Positions 16,713 through 24,272 of a DNA stretch of 64,000 nucleotides are shown in pieces. The translations under genes and the position numbers were made by a program. Source of the stretch: Myxococcaceae bacterium (GTDB lineage: Bacteria > Myxococcota_A > Polyangia > Polyangiales > Ga0077539); assembly GCA_004297725.1 (NCBI GenBank), contig SCUS01000136.1:54968-118967 (forward strand), written 5' to 3'. The notes below the pieces were generated by a model that made no database searches, was not told the origin of the DNA, and saw only the letters and a list, made by a program, of their open reading frames with translations. Positions within the stretch are counted from its first letter, which is position 1. Every line of letters starts with the position of its first letter.

Positions 16713-17461
16713 CCGGTGCAGGTGTTGAGGCCCGCGCAGTTGTGCTCGCTGAACACCCCGGTGGTCTCGTCGAAGGAGAAGCCGCCGCAGCTGTTCGCCC
16801 CGCCGCAGTGCGGATGGACCTCGACGAAGCCGCCGACCCGGTTGCATATCGAGGTGAAGGCCTCGCGGGTGATGCCGGGCGCCCCGTCGAGGGCGGGGAT
16901 CACGTCCCTGGAGCTGATCACCCGGTCGGCCGCGACGTCGCACACGAAGGGCGCTGCGTCGACGGAAGCATCCCGAGCGCTCGCGTCGAGGGAGACGGTC
17001 GCATCGATCCCGGAAACGCCCGAGTCGAGGGAAGCGCTGACATCGACGGGAGCGCCCGCGTCGACCGCGGAGCCCGCATCGACGGGAGCGCTGGTATCGA
17101 CCGCGGAGCCCGCGTCGAGGGCCGCGCCGGTATCGACGGCAGAGCCTGCATCGACCGCAGAGCCTGCATCGACGGTGGAGCCTGCATCGACGGTGGAGCC
17201 CGCATCGACCGCGGAGCCCGTATCGACCGCGGAGCCCGTATCGACCGCGGAGCCCGTATCGACGGGAGCGCCGACGTCCGTGCGGGAGCCGACGTCGACA
17301 GGAGCGCCGGTGTCGGCGATGGAGCCCGCGTCGGCAGCGCCGGGATCGGGGTTGGAGCTGCAGGACGCGGTGAAGGAGAGGAGCCCGCCGAGCGCGGCGG
17401 AGAGGAGGGCGCTGCTCGCGGACGGCGCGCGCGAGCGAAGGGTTTCGTCAGGGTAGGTCAT
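16691..17461 (-). CDS. Cys-rich lipoprotein with repetitive D/A/V/S/T stalk; candidate MNIO substrate
   Basis: The ATG at 17461 (preceded by a GGGGGG purine run) gives 256 residues. A lipobox ending FTASC places the lipidated residue at Cys34. A stalk of about 130 residues follows, made of near-repeats of VDTGSAVDAGS type. The C-terminal ~85 residues hold seven cysteines at about 174, 206, 219, 225, 242, 248 and 253. Two sub-motifs, HCGGANSCGGF and NCAGLNTCTGY, share the pattern CxGxN[ST]CxG[FY]. The C-x5-C spacing and the Gly/Asn pattern resemble Cys motifs of bufferin-type precursors modified by MNIO enzymes. The gene converges on and overlaps the DUF2063 gene. Substrate status is an inference; a plain surface lipoprotein is the alternative. 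Confidence 0.7.
   Translation of the reverse strand: MTYPDETLRSRAPSASSALLSAALGGLLSFTASCSSNPDPGAADAGSIADTGAPVDVGSRTDVGAPVDTGSAVDTGSAVDTGSAVDAGSTVDAGSTVDAGSAVDAGSAVDTGAALDAGSAVDTSAPVDAGSAVDAGAPVDVSASLDSGVSGIDATVSLDASARDASVDAAPFVCDVAADRVISSRDVIPALDGAPGITREAFTSICNRVGGFVEVHPHCGGANSCGGFSFDETTGVFSEHNCAGLNTCTGYTCVVP
17024..17330. repeat. Degenerate coding repeats in lipoprotein stalk
   Basis: Imperfect tandem units of about 18-24 bases (core: cg[a/t]cgaccgcggagcc and variants) encode the VDxGSAVD/AG repeats of the lipoprotein stalk. Several neighbouring units are identical, for example three copies around 17210-17260, which suggests recent slippage or unequal exchange. Confidence 0.7.
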
Positions 17462-17513
17462 CGATGTACCCCCCACTGTAGCGGAACTGACCCGCCGCGA
17501 GGGAGGGCTTCGA

Positions 17514-18677
17514 TCACTCCCCGAGGGCCACCTGCTCGACGACCTCCAGGTCGTAGGCGCTCAGCCCCAGCAGGCGTCGCGGGTTGTTGGTCATCAGCCT
17601 GATCTTGCGCAGCCCCAGCGTGCGGAGCACCTGCGCGCCCATGCCGTGCTCGCGCTGCGCGGGCGACCCGTTGCTCGCCAGGTCGTGGGTGCGCGTCGGC
17701 GCCTCGCCGGTGACGATGCGCAGGTCGTCCTGCAGGTCGAAGTGCCTCGGCGGGACGTACACCACCACCCCGGCGCCCTCGCGTTCCATCCGGTGCATCG
17801 CCTCGGTGAGGTAGGCCCCGCCGCCCACGATGGCCTTGCCCTCGGCCGTCTTCGCGGGGGCGAAGAGGTCGGCGAAGACCGCCCCGGGGTGCATCCGCAC
17901 CAGCGTCGGCTGCTCCGCCGTGGGCTCGCCGTGCACCAGCGCCAGGAACTGCCGCCCCGCCTCCACCGAGGCCTCGAAGACGTGGGCCTCCCAGGTGCCG
18001 GTCATACCCCTCGGGGTAAACTTCGCCGAGCTCACCCGCCGCACCAGCCGGTCGGTGCGCAGCCTGAACTGGATCAGGTCTTCGACGGTCACCAGCGGCA
18101 CGTGATGCTCGCGCGAGAAGGCCAGCAGCTCGGGCATCCGCGCCATGGTGCCGTCGTCGTTCATGATCTCGCAGATCACCCCCGAGGGGTGCAAGCCCGC
18201 GAGCACCGCGAGGTCGACGCTCCCCTCGGTCTGCCCGGTGCGCTGCAGCACGCCTCCGGGCCGAGCCCTCAGCGGGAAGATGTGCCCCGGGGAGACCAGG
18301 TCGTCGGGCTTCGCGTCGGGCGCCACGGCCACCTTGATGGTGTGCGCCCGGTCGGCCGCGGAGATGCCCGTCGAGACGCCCTCGCGCGCCTCCACGCTCA
18401 CCGTGAAGGCCGTGCCCAGCGAGGCCTTGTTCTTCTCCACCATCATCGGGAGCCGGAGCTTCTCGATGTGCTCCTCGGTGAGCGTGAGGCAGATCAACCC
18501 GCGGGCGTACTTCGCCATGAAGTTGATCGCCTCCGGGGTCACCAGCTCCGCGGCCAGCACCAGGTCGCCCTCGTTCTCGCGGTCCTCGTCGTCGGTGAGG
18601 ATCACCATGCGCCCCGCGCGGATCGCATCCACCGCCAGGCGCACCCGCTCCTCTGGGGTTCGTTCAAGCATCGTCAT
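17514..18677 (-). CDS. ribBA: 3,4-dihydroxy-2-butanone 4-phosphate synthase with degenerate GTP cyclohydrolase II domain (RibBX-type)
   Basis: The 387-residue protein starts at an ATG whose A is shared with the ribE stop codon (TGATG). The N-terminal ~200 residues have a complete DHBP synthase: TDDEDRENEGDLV, STGISAADRAHTI, SPGHIFPL and the DGTMARMPEL loop. The C-terminal half aligns with GTP cyclohydrolase II by LALVHGEPT, LVRMHPG and IRLMTNNPRRLLGL. The zinc-binding Cys triad expected after RVHSE is absent (the sequence reads MHPGAVFADLFAP), and the catalytic Tyr/Arg loop is not recognisable. It is therefore probably active only as RibB, with GTP cyclohydrolase II encoded elsewhere. Confidence 0.88.
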   Translation of the reverse strand: MTMLERTPEERVRLAVDAIRAGRMVILTDDEDRENEGDLVLAAELVTPEAINFMAKYARGLICLTLTEEHIEKLRLPMMVEKNKASLGTAFTVSVEAREGVSTGISAADRAHTIKVAVAPDAKPDDLVSPGHIFPLRARPGGVLQRTGQTEGSVDLAVLAGLHPSGVICEIMNDDGTMARMPELLAFSREHHVPLVTVEDLIQFRLRTDRLVRRVSSAKFTPRGMTGTWEAHVFEASVEAGRQFLALVHGEPTAEQPTLVRMHPGAVFADLFAPAKTAEGKAIVGGGAYLTEAMHRMEREGAGVVVYVPPRHFDLQDDLRIVTGEAPTRTHDLASNGSPAQREHGMGAQVLRTLGLRKIRLMTNNPRRLLGLSAYDLEVVEQVALGE

Positions 18678-19345
18678 CACTGTCCCTTCCCGAAGCCATC
18701 GAGCAGCGCCCGCCATCGGGCATCCTTCTCCGCGCCCGCCGCGCCGGAATCGGGAGCCTCTCGCTCCCACACCAGGGCCCTCGCCACGTAGCGGGCGATC
18801 ACGTCGGCCTCCAGGTTCACCCGGTCGCCGGCGCGCCGATCGGGGAGCGTGGTCGCCCCTTGCGTGAAGGGCACCAGCATCACCTCGAAGGTCTCCCCCG
18901 CCACCGCGTTGACCGTCAGGCTCACCCCGTCGATCGCCACGCTGCCCTTCTCCGCGATGTACCGCAGCACCTCCCGGGGCGCGCGAAACACCACCCGCTC
19001 GGCGCTCTCCACCCGCTCCCGCCGCAGCAGCTCGCCGACGCCGTCGACGTGCCCCGCCACGATGTGCCCGCCCATGCGATCGCCCAGCGCCAGGGCCCGC
19101 TCCAGGTTGACCCGGTGCCCCACCGAGCGCTCGCCCAGCGTCGTGCGCGCCAGCGTCTCGGCGCTCGCATCGGCGGTGAACCCGCCGTCCACCACGCGCA
19201 CCACCGTGAGGCACACCCCGTCCACGGCCACGCTCTCCCCGAGCTCCAGCTTCGCGAAGGGACACGCCACGCTCAGCCACGCCGAAGCCCCGCGGCGCTC
19301 GATCGCGCGGAGGCTGCCTACCGCCTGGATGATCCCCGTGAACAC
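18677..19345 (-). CDS. ribE: Riboflavin synthase, alpha subunit type
   Basis: The 222-residue protein has the two tandem lumazine-binding barrels of riboflavin synthase. The first starts MFTGIIQAVGSL and includes SVAVDGVCLTVV and GGHIVAGHVDGVGEL. The second includes GSVAIDGVSLTVNAV and FTQGATTLPDR. It dismutates two 6,7-dimethyl-8-ribityllumazine molecules into riboflavin. It lies 1 base after ribD and overlaps ribBA by one base, so the three are one transcript. A 20-residue Ala/Glu/Lys tail extends past the family end. Confidence 0.95.
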   Translation of the reverse strand: MFTGIIQAVGSLRAIERRGASAWLSVACPFAKLELGESVAVDGVCLTVVRVVDGGFTADASAETLARTTLGERSVGHRVNLERALALGDRMGGHIVAGHVDGVGELLRRERVESAERVVFRAPREVLRYIAEKGSVAIDGVSLTVNAVAGETFEVMLVPFTQGATTLPDRRAGDRVNLEADVIARYVARALVWEREAPDSGAAGAEKDARWRALLDGFGKGQ

Positions 19346-19346
19346 T

Positions 19347-20471
19347 TCAGCGAACCTCCGCCTCGATGCGCAGGTCGGGCCCCACCGGGCGCACCGACCA
19401 GTCCGACAGCCGCGTCACCTCCGAGAGCCGCTCGGCCCCGGCGCCGCCGATCGCCCGCAGCCCCGGGCCGCCCATCAGCATCGGGGCCACGTAGCAGACC
19501 ACCCGGTCGACCAGGCCCGCGTCGCGAAGCCTGCCGTGGAGCGTTCCGCCGCCCTCGCAGAGCACCGACACCACGCCCTCCGCCGCGAGCGCCCTCAGGC
19601 CCAGGCCCAGGTCGACGCCGCCGCCCTCTCCCCGCGCGACCGCGAGCACCCGCACCCCGGCGCCCGCCAGCTCCCTCCTCGGGGCCTCGTCGGCGTCGCT
19701 CGCGCAGAGCACCCAGGTCGGGACCTCCCTCGCCGTCGACACCAGCTTCGCGCCCATCGGCAGCCGGGCGTCGCGGGACACCACCACCCTCACCGGGATG
19801 CGCTCGAAGGGCACGTCCCGCGCCGTCAACATCGGATCATCGGCGAGCACGGTGCCGCTCCCCACGAGCACCGCGTCGCAGGAGGCCCTCAGCAGGTGGC
19901 CGTCCCGGCGCGCCTCGGGGGAGGTGATCCACCGGCTCTCCCCGCCGCGCGTGGCGATGCTGCCGTCGAGCGACATCGCGGCCTTCAGGGTGACGTGCGC
20001 GCGGCTGCTGGTGATGAAGCGCATCCACGGCGCGATGCGGTGCTCCGCGGCTCGCTGCGCCTCCGGGTCGAAGCCGTGATCGACCACCACCCCGGCGGCG
20101 CGGAGGGTGTCCCTCCCGTGGCCTCGCACGTGGGGGTTGGGATCGGACACCGCGAAGACCACCCGCGCCACGCCCGCGCGCAGCAGCGCCTCGGTGCACG
20201 GGGCCGTGCGCCCGTGGTGGTTGCAGGGCTCCAGCGTCACGAACACCGTCGCGCCGCGCGCCCGCTCGCCCGCGTCACGGAGGGCCATGACCTCCGCGTG
20301 GTCTTCGCCCGCGCGACGATGGTGGCCTACGCCCACCAGCTCTCCCCCGGACACGACCGCCGCGCCGACGGGGGGATTGGGGGAGGGGACGCCCCGGTGG
20401 GAGGCCGCCACCGCGCGCGCCATGGCTTCGAGTTCAATGGGGAGAAATCCCCTGGAATTGGCGTCGCTCAC
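19347..20471 (-). CDS. ribD: Bifunctional diaminohydroxyphosphoribosylaminopyrimidine deaminase / 5-amino-6-(5-phosphoribosylamino)uracil reductase
   Basis: The 374-residue protein has an N-terminal deaminase domain with the zinc motifs DHAEVMAL and EPCNHHGRTAPC, and a C-terminal reductase domain with HVTLKAAMSLDGSIAT, DAVLVGSGTVLADDPMLT and VLCEGGGTLHGRL. It carries out the second and third riboflavin steps. It is the first gene of ribD-ribE-ribBA. No FMN riboswitch signature (the conserved CATCCGGACTG side) was found in the 290 bases upstream, so this operon does not appear to be riboswitch-controlled. Confidence 0.95.
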   Translation of the reverse strand: MSDANSRGFLPIELEAMARAVAASHRGVPSPNPPVGAAVVSGGELVGVGHHRRAGEDHAEVMALRDAGERARGATVFVTLEPCNHHGRTAPCTEALLRAGVARVVFAVSDPNPHVRGHGRDTLRAAGVVVDHGFDPEAQRAAEHRIAPWMRFITSSRAHVTLKAAMSLDGSIATRGGESRWITSPEARRDGHLLRASCDAVLVGSGTVLADDPMLTARDVPFERIPVRVVVSRDARLPMGAKLVSTAREVPTWVLCASDADEAPRRELAGAGVRVLAVARGEGGGVDLGLGLRALAAEGVVSVLCEGGGTLHGRLRDAGLVDRVVCYVAPMLMGGPGLRAIGGAGAERLSEVTRLSDWSVRPVGPDLRIEAEVR

Positions 20472-20763
20472 AAGAAGAATGGCCCGCGACGGAGAGCGCC
20501 GCTCGGGCTTGTGTCCGCTGAAGGCGCGCGGACTCTAGACCCGACCCGGCGCGAAGACCAGATCGCGCGGCGCGTCACCCAAGGTCGGCGCGGGTGCCGC
20601 GGTCGGAGCGCCCATCGACCTCGCGTGACACCCGCACCGTGCGTGTGCGGTCCGGGTGCCACGCTGACGGACGATCTGAAGCGGGCGTGACGTTCCGTTG
20701 CGCCCTGGAAGTCGAGGCGCTAGCGTGGACGCCGCGCGACGCACCGGGTGAGGCCAAATCTTG

Positions 20764-21708
20764 ATGACTGCACTGGATGAATCGACGCATCGCCCCTCCG
20801 AACAGCCGCTCTGGCGCCAAGGCACGCTGAGCGACGACGAGTTCGAGAGGGCGGCGCTGGCCATCACCCCGAGCTGGGAGCTCGGCCTCGACGCCGCACA
20901 CGCGACGCTCTCCTCTCCTCCCCCGGTCGCCGTGACCGCCGGCGCCTTCGCGGCCCCGAGCGCGGCCGTCCATTCCATGCTCGCCTCCGCAGGCACCGAG
21001 GCGACGCCCTCGCTGCCGACGCCCGCCCCGACGACCACCACCCCGGCGAAGCCCGTGGGCGTCGTCGCGGTCGAGGCATCGATGATGTCGGGCTCGGTGA
21101 AGGTCAGCGACGCTCCCCCTCGTCGGTCGCCCTCGATGCGTCCCCCCGTGGCGAGGCGCTCCAGCGACGACGCCTTCGAGGCGCCGAAGCGCAGCAACAA
21201 CAAGATCTGGGCGGCCGTCGGAGGCGCGATGCTCCTGGCCGGCGCCCTCTTCGTCGGCTTCGCCAGCAGCTCCAGCAACACCCCGAGCACCCCGTCGCCC
21301 GAGCCCGCTCCCGTCGCGGCGGCCGCGCCCCCCGTGGCCGAGCCCGCGCCCCCCGTGGCCGAGCCCGCGGCGCCGCCCGCCGTCGCCGTCGCAGCCCCTG
21401 AGCCCGTCGCGCCCGCGGCTCCCGTCGCGGCCCCTGAGCCTCCGCCTCCCGCCCCTGAGCCTCCGCCTGCCGCGGTCGTCGCGGCCCCCGAGCCTCCGCC
21501 TCCCGCGCCCCCGGCTCCCGTCGTCATGGCTGCGGCGCCCGTCGCCCCCGCGCTCGCACGTCACCGCCCGATTCGCGAGCCGGCCCGCCCGGCCCCGGTC
21601 GCTCGGGCGCCTCGCGTTCGCGCACCGGCAGCCTCCGAGCCCGCGCGCCCCGCGGCCTCTCCCCGCGCGCCCTCCGGCGCCGGATTCGTGACAGAGAGCC
21701 CGTACTGA
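20764..21708 (+). CDS. Single-pass membrane protein with Ala/Pro-rich periplasmic tail
   Basis: This is a hypothetical protein of 314 residues. An acidic N-terminus (WRQGTLSDDEFERAALAI) is followed by ~100 flexible residues, one transmembrane helix (about 145-165, WAAVGGAMLLAGALFVGFA) and a C-terminal ~130-residue tail made largely of APEPPPPA-type repeats, ending GFVTESPY. The topology suggests N-in, C-out with the tail spanning periplasm or peptidoglycan. The N-terminal region may be a docking segment for a kinase or sensor. It lies 28 bases upstream of the TPR/PEGA gene and is likely co-transcribed with it. Its function is unknown. Confidence 0.7.
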   Translation: MTALDESTHRPSEQPLWRQGTLSDDEFERAALAITPSWELGLDAAHATLSSPPPVAVTAGAFAAPSAAVHSMLASAGTEATPSLPTPAPTTTTPAKPVGVVAVEASMMSGSVKVSDAPPRRSPSMRPPVARRSSDDAFEAPKRSNNKIWAAVGGAMLLAGALFVGFASSSSNTPSTPSPEPAPVAAAAPPVAEPAPPVAEPAAPPAVAVAAPEPVAPAAPVAAPEPPPPAPEPPPAAVVAAPEPPPPAPPAPVVMAAAPVAPALARHRPIREPARPAPVARAPRVRAPAASEPARPAASPRAPSGAGFVTESPY

Positions 21709-21736
21709 GCATTACGCTCCCCGGCCAGACACACGC

Positions 21737-22933
21737 ATGAAATCACCCCGAGAGATCCTTCTGGCGGGCGCGCTCGCCCTCGCCGCGCTCAGCCACACCC
21801 CGAGCGCCGCGGCCCAGACCAACGAGGCGCGGGTGGCATTTCAATCCGGGGTGCAGGCCTACGCCGCGCAGCACTACGCCGAGGCCCTCGAGTCGTTTCG
21901 CACGGCGTACCGCATCCGTCCCCATCCGAGCGTGCTGGTCAACATCGCCAACTGCTACGTCGCCCTCAACCGCCCGCAGGACGCGATCTCGACCTTCGAG
22001 CGCTTCCTCAACGACCCGACGGTCAGCACGTCGCCGCAGCAGCGCGCGGAGATCGAGACCGCCCTCGCCGAGGCGCGGCGACACCTCGCCACCATCAACG
22101 TGCTGGTCTTCCCGCCGGGCGCCGACGTCTACCTCGATGGAGACCTCGTCGGCACCGCGCCGCTGCGTCGCCCGCTCCAGACCGGCCCCGGCCCCCATGT
22201 CATCGAGGCCCGCCAGCCCGGCGGCGGAACCGTCCAGCACCAGGCGCGCGTCGAGGGCGGCGGCACCGTCACCCTGACCCTCGACATCCTCCGCAACCGG
22301 TCGTTCATCGGCAGCGTCGCCCCGGAGGCCGCGCCTCCCGTGCCCATCGCCGCCCCGCCGGTCGTCGCCCCGCCCCGTCCGCCGCCGCCCGTCGTGGCCG
22401 TGACGCCGCCGCCCGTCGTGGCCCCCGCCACCAACGTCAACGTCACCCCGCCGGTGGTGCGCGTCGAGCCCGCGCGCCCCGCGCCGCTGCTGCCCGTTGC
22501 CCGTCGGGTGACGGGGCCGAGCGTGACCGTCCCGCCGCCCGTCGATCCCGGGAGCTCTGGCGCCCGAGGCGTCGGCGCGGGCTTCTGGACGGGCCTCACC
22601 ATCGCCGTCGCCGCCGGGGGCACGGCCATCGGGTTCTTCGTCTACTCGAACTCCCTCGAGGACGACTACTACCGCATCGTGGCGCTGTTTCAGGCGCAGA
22701 CCGACCCCTCGCGCCGCAGCTACTACCAGGCCCTCGGGCTCAGCTACGCCGACGCCGTCGACCAGAACCGCCTGATCTCGTACATCACCGGCGGCGTCGC
22801 GGGCGCGGCCGCCGCGTTCACCCTCGGGGCCGCCATCTACGGCGCCACCAGCAGCTCCCCGCCCCGCCGCGCCAGCCTCCAGGTGCTCCCCTCGCTCCGC
22901 GGCGACGGCATCACCGTCAGCGGAACCTTCTAG
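21737..22933 (+). CDS. TPR and PEGA domain envelope protein
   Basis: The 398-residue protein has a signal peptide (cleavage near PSAAAQ) and TPR-like helices (VAFQSGVQAYAAQHYAEALE, RPHPSVLVNIANCYVALNRP). A PEGA domain follows at about 125-185 (VLVFPPGADVYLDGDLVG, TGPGPHVIEA), then a proline/valine-rich linker and two hydrophobic helices near the C-terminus. PEGA domains are surface beta-sandwiches common in myxobacteria and often encoded near Ser/Thr kinases, as here. A structural or assembly role at the envelope is inferred. Confidence 0.8.
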   Translation: MKSPREILLAGALALAALSHTPSAAAQTNEARVAFQSGVQAYAAQHYAEALESFRTAYRIRPHPSVLVNIANCYVALNRPQDAISTFERFLNDPTVSTSPQQRAEIETALAEARRHLATINVLVFPPGADVYLDGDLVGTAPLRRPLQTGPGPHVIEARQPGGGTVQHQARVEGGGTVTLTLDILRNRSFIGSVAPEAAPPVPIAAPPVVAPPRPPPPVVAVTPPPVVAPATNVNVTPPVVRVEPARPAPLLPVARRVTGPSVTVPPPVDPGSSGARGVGAGFWTGLTIAVAAGGTAIGFFVYSNSLEDDYYRIVALFQAQTDPSRRSYYQALGLSYADAVDQNRLISYITGGVAGAAAAFTLGAAIYGATSSSPPRRASLQVLPSLRGDGITVSGTF

Positions 22934-22942
22934 GCACCCGCC

Positions 22943-22968
22943 GGGCTTTACCTCCTCCGGTAAAGCCC
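22943..22968. terminator. Bidirectional terminator hairpin between convergent genes
   Basis: GGGCTTTACC and GGTAAAGCCC form a perfect 10-bp stem with a 6-base loop, located exactly between the stop codons of the PEGA gene (+) and the oxidoreductase-FolB gene (-). The AAA/TTT steps inside the stem are unusual for this GC content. There is no clear U-tract on either side. Confidence 0.7.
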
Positions 22969-22970
22969 AG

Positions 22971-24272
22971 CTAGCCCCGCGAGCGCTCGACCTCGATCAC
23001 CGCCGCGGCGCGCCGCTGCGGCACCCCCGGCTTGGTCACCCGCACCCGCACCCGCTGCGTCGGGAAGCGCGCGAGGATCGTGGTCGCCACCACCTCGGCC
23101 ACCGTCTCGATCAGGTTGTAGTGCTGGCGCGCGATGATCTCCGCGATCGCCTCGGTCACCGCCGCGTAGTCGATGGTGTCGCGCAGCGCGTCCGCCGTCG
23201 CCGCGCGCGCCGCGTCGACGTCGAAGTCCAGGTCGAAGGTCAGCGTCTGCTGCCGGCCCTTCTCCCGCGGGTACGCGCCGATGCGCGCCGGGAGCGAGAT
23301 GCCCCGCAGCCCCAGCCGGTCGCTCGCCCCGCGCACCACCGCCACCGCCGACCTCGTCCCACCATCCATCGCTCGGATCGCCTTTGCCACCGCCGACCCC
23401 GAGCCCATCGCGTGGGCGATGGTGGGCGCCTCGGCGCTGCACACGTCGCCCACCGCGAAGACCCCCTCGCGAGACGTCCGCCCCTGGGCGTCGACCCGCA
23501 CATAGCCCTTCGCGTCCGTCGCCACGCCGTAGCCCTCGCTCACCGGCTCGGGGCCCACGCACACGAACACCACGTCCGCCTCGATGCGCTCCGCCCCGTG
23601 CGGCCCGTGCGCTCGCACGCCGGTCACCGCCGCGTCGCCCTCGATGGCCTCGATGCGCATGCGCGGCCGGCGCGTCACGTTGGCGTGCGCCTCCACCGCG
23701 GTGCGCAGCGCGGGCCTCGCGCTCAGCCGCTCGCCCCGGTGCAGCAGCGTGACCGAGCGCGCGTGCAGGGCCGCTAGGTGCGCGTGCTCCACCGCGTCGT
23801 CGCCGCCGCCGATCACCACGACCCGCGCGCCCTTCAGCCGCTCCGGCTCGCGCCCGATGTTGAAGGCCACGCCCCTGCCGAGGAACTCGTCCTCGCCCGG
23901 CACCCCCAGGCGCCGTCGTCGCACGCCCGTGGCGATCACCACCGCGCGCGGGGAGAGGGGCTCCGCGACGCCGTCGAAGTGCACCCGAAGCGAGGCCGCG
24001 TCGAGCCGGGCGCCCACCCCCGAGCGCACCGTCGCGCCCTGCGAGATCGCCTGAGAGCGCAGCACCTCCGCGAGGGTCACGCCCTCGATGGACGCGATGC
24101 CGGGGACGTTCTCCAGCGCGTAGGGGATCACCCGGAGCTGTCCCCCCACCTCGCGCTGCGCCTCGACCAGCAGGGTCGAGAGGCCGAGCGAGGCGCACCA
24201 GAGCGCGGCGGACAGGCCCGCGGGTCCGGCGCCCAGCACGATCACCTCCGGCGACGCGTCGAACTCGCTCAC
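22971..24272 (-). CDS. Fusion: thioredoxin-reductase-like flavin oxidoreductase + dihydroneopterin aldolase (FolB)
   Basis: A GTG start overlaps the kinase stop codon (GTGA), giving 433 residues. Residues ~8-305 form an NAD(P)H/FAD oxidoreductase: VLGAGPAGLSAALWCASLG, VVVIGGGDDAVEHA and GVFAVGDVCSA. The redox-active CxxC of thioredoxin reductase is missing, which makes it closer to TrxR-like ferredoxin/flavodoxin reductases. Residues ~315-430 are a full FolB domain (LPARIGAYPREKGRQQ, DALRDTIDYAAV, HYNLIETVAEVVA, VRVTKPGVPQ) with the expected Tyr, Glu and Lys. No stop codon or frameshift separates them. Fusion of a folate-pathway aldolase to a flavin reductase is unusual. Confidence 0.85.
   Translation of the reverse strand: MSEFDASPEVIVLGAGPAGLSAALWCASLGLSTLLVEAQREVGGQLRVIPYALENVPGIASIEGVTLAEVLRSQAISQGATVRSGVGARLDAASLRVHFDGVAEPLSPRAVVIATGVRRRRLGVPGEDEFLGRGVAFNIGREPERLKGARVVVIGGGDDAVEHAHLAALHARSVTLLHRGERLSARPALRTAVEAHANVTRRPRMRIEAIEGDAAVTGVRAHGPHGAERIEADVVFVCVGPEPVSEGYGVATDAKGYVRVDAQGRTSREGVFAVGDVCSAEAPTIAHAMGSGSAVAKAIRAMDGGTRSAVAVVRGASDRLGLRGISLPARIGAYPREKGRQQTLTFDLDFDVDAARAATADALRDTIDYAAVTEAIAEIIARQHYNLIETVAEVVATTILARFPTQRVRVRVTKPGVPQRRAAAVIEVERSRG

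Noticed and set aside
20472..20763. Possible FMN riboswitch upstream of ribD
   Set aside because: The conserved FMN-riboswitch core segments were looked for on the minus strand and not found.
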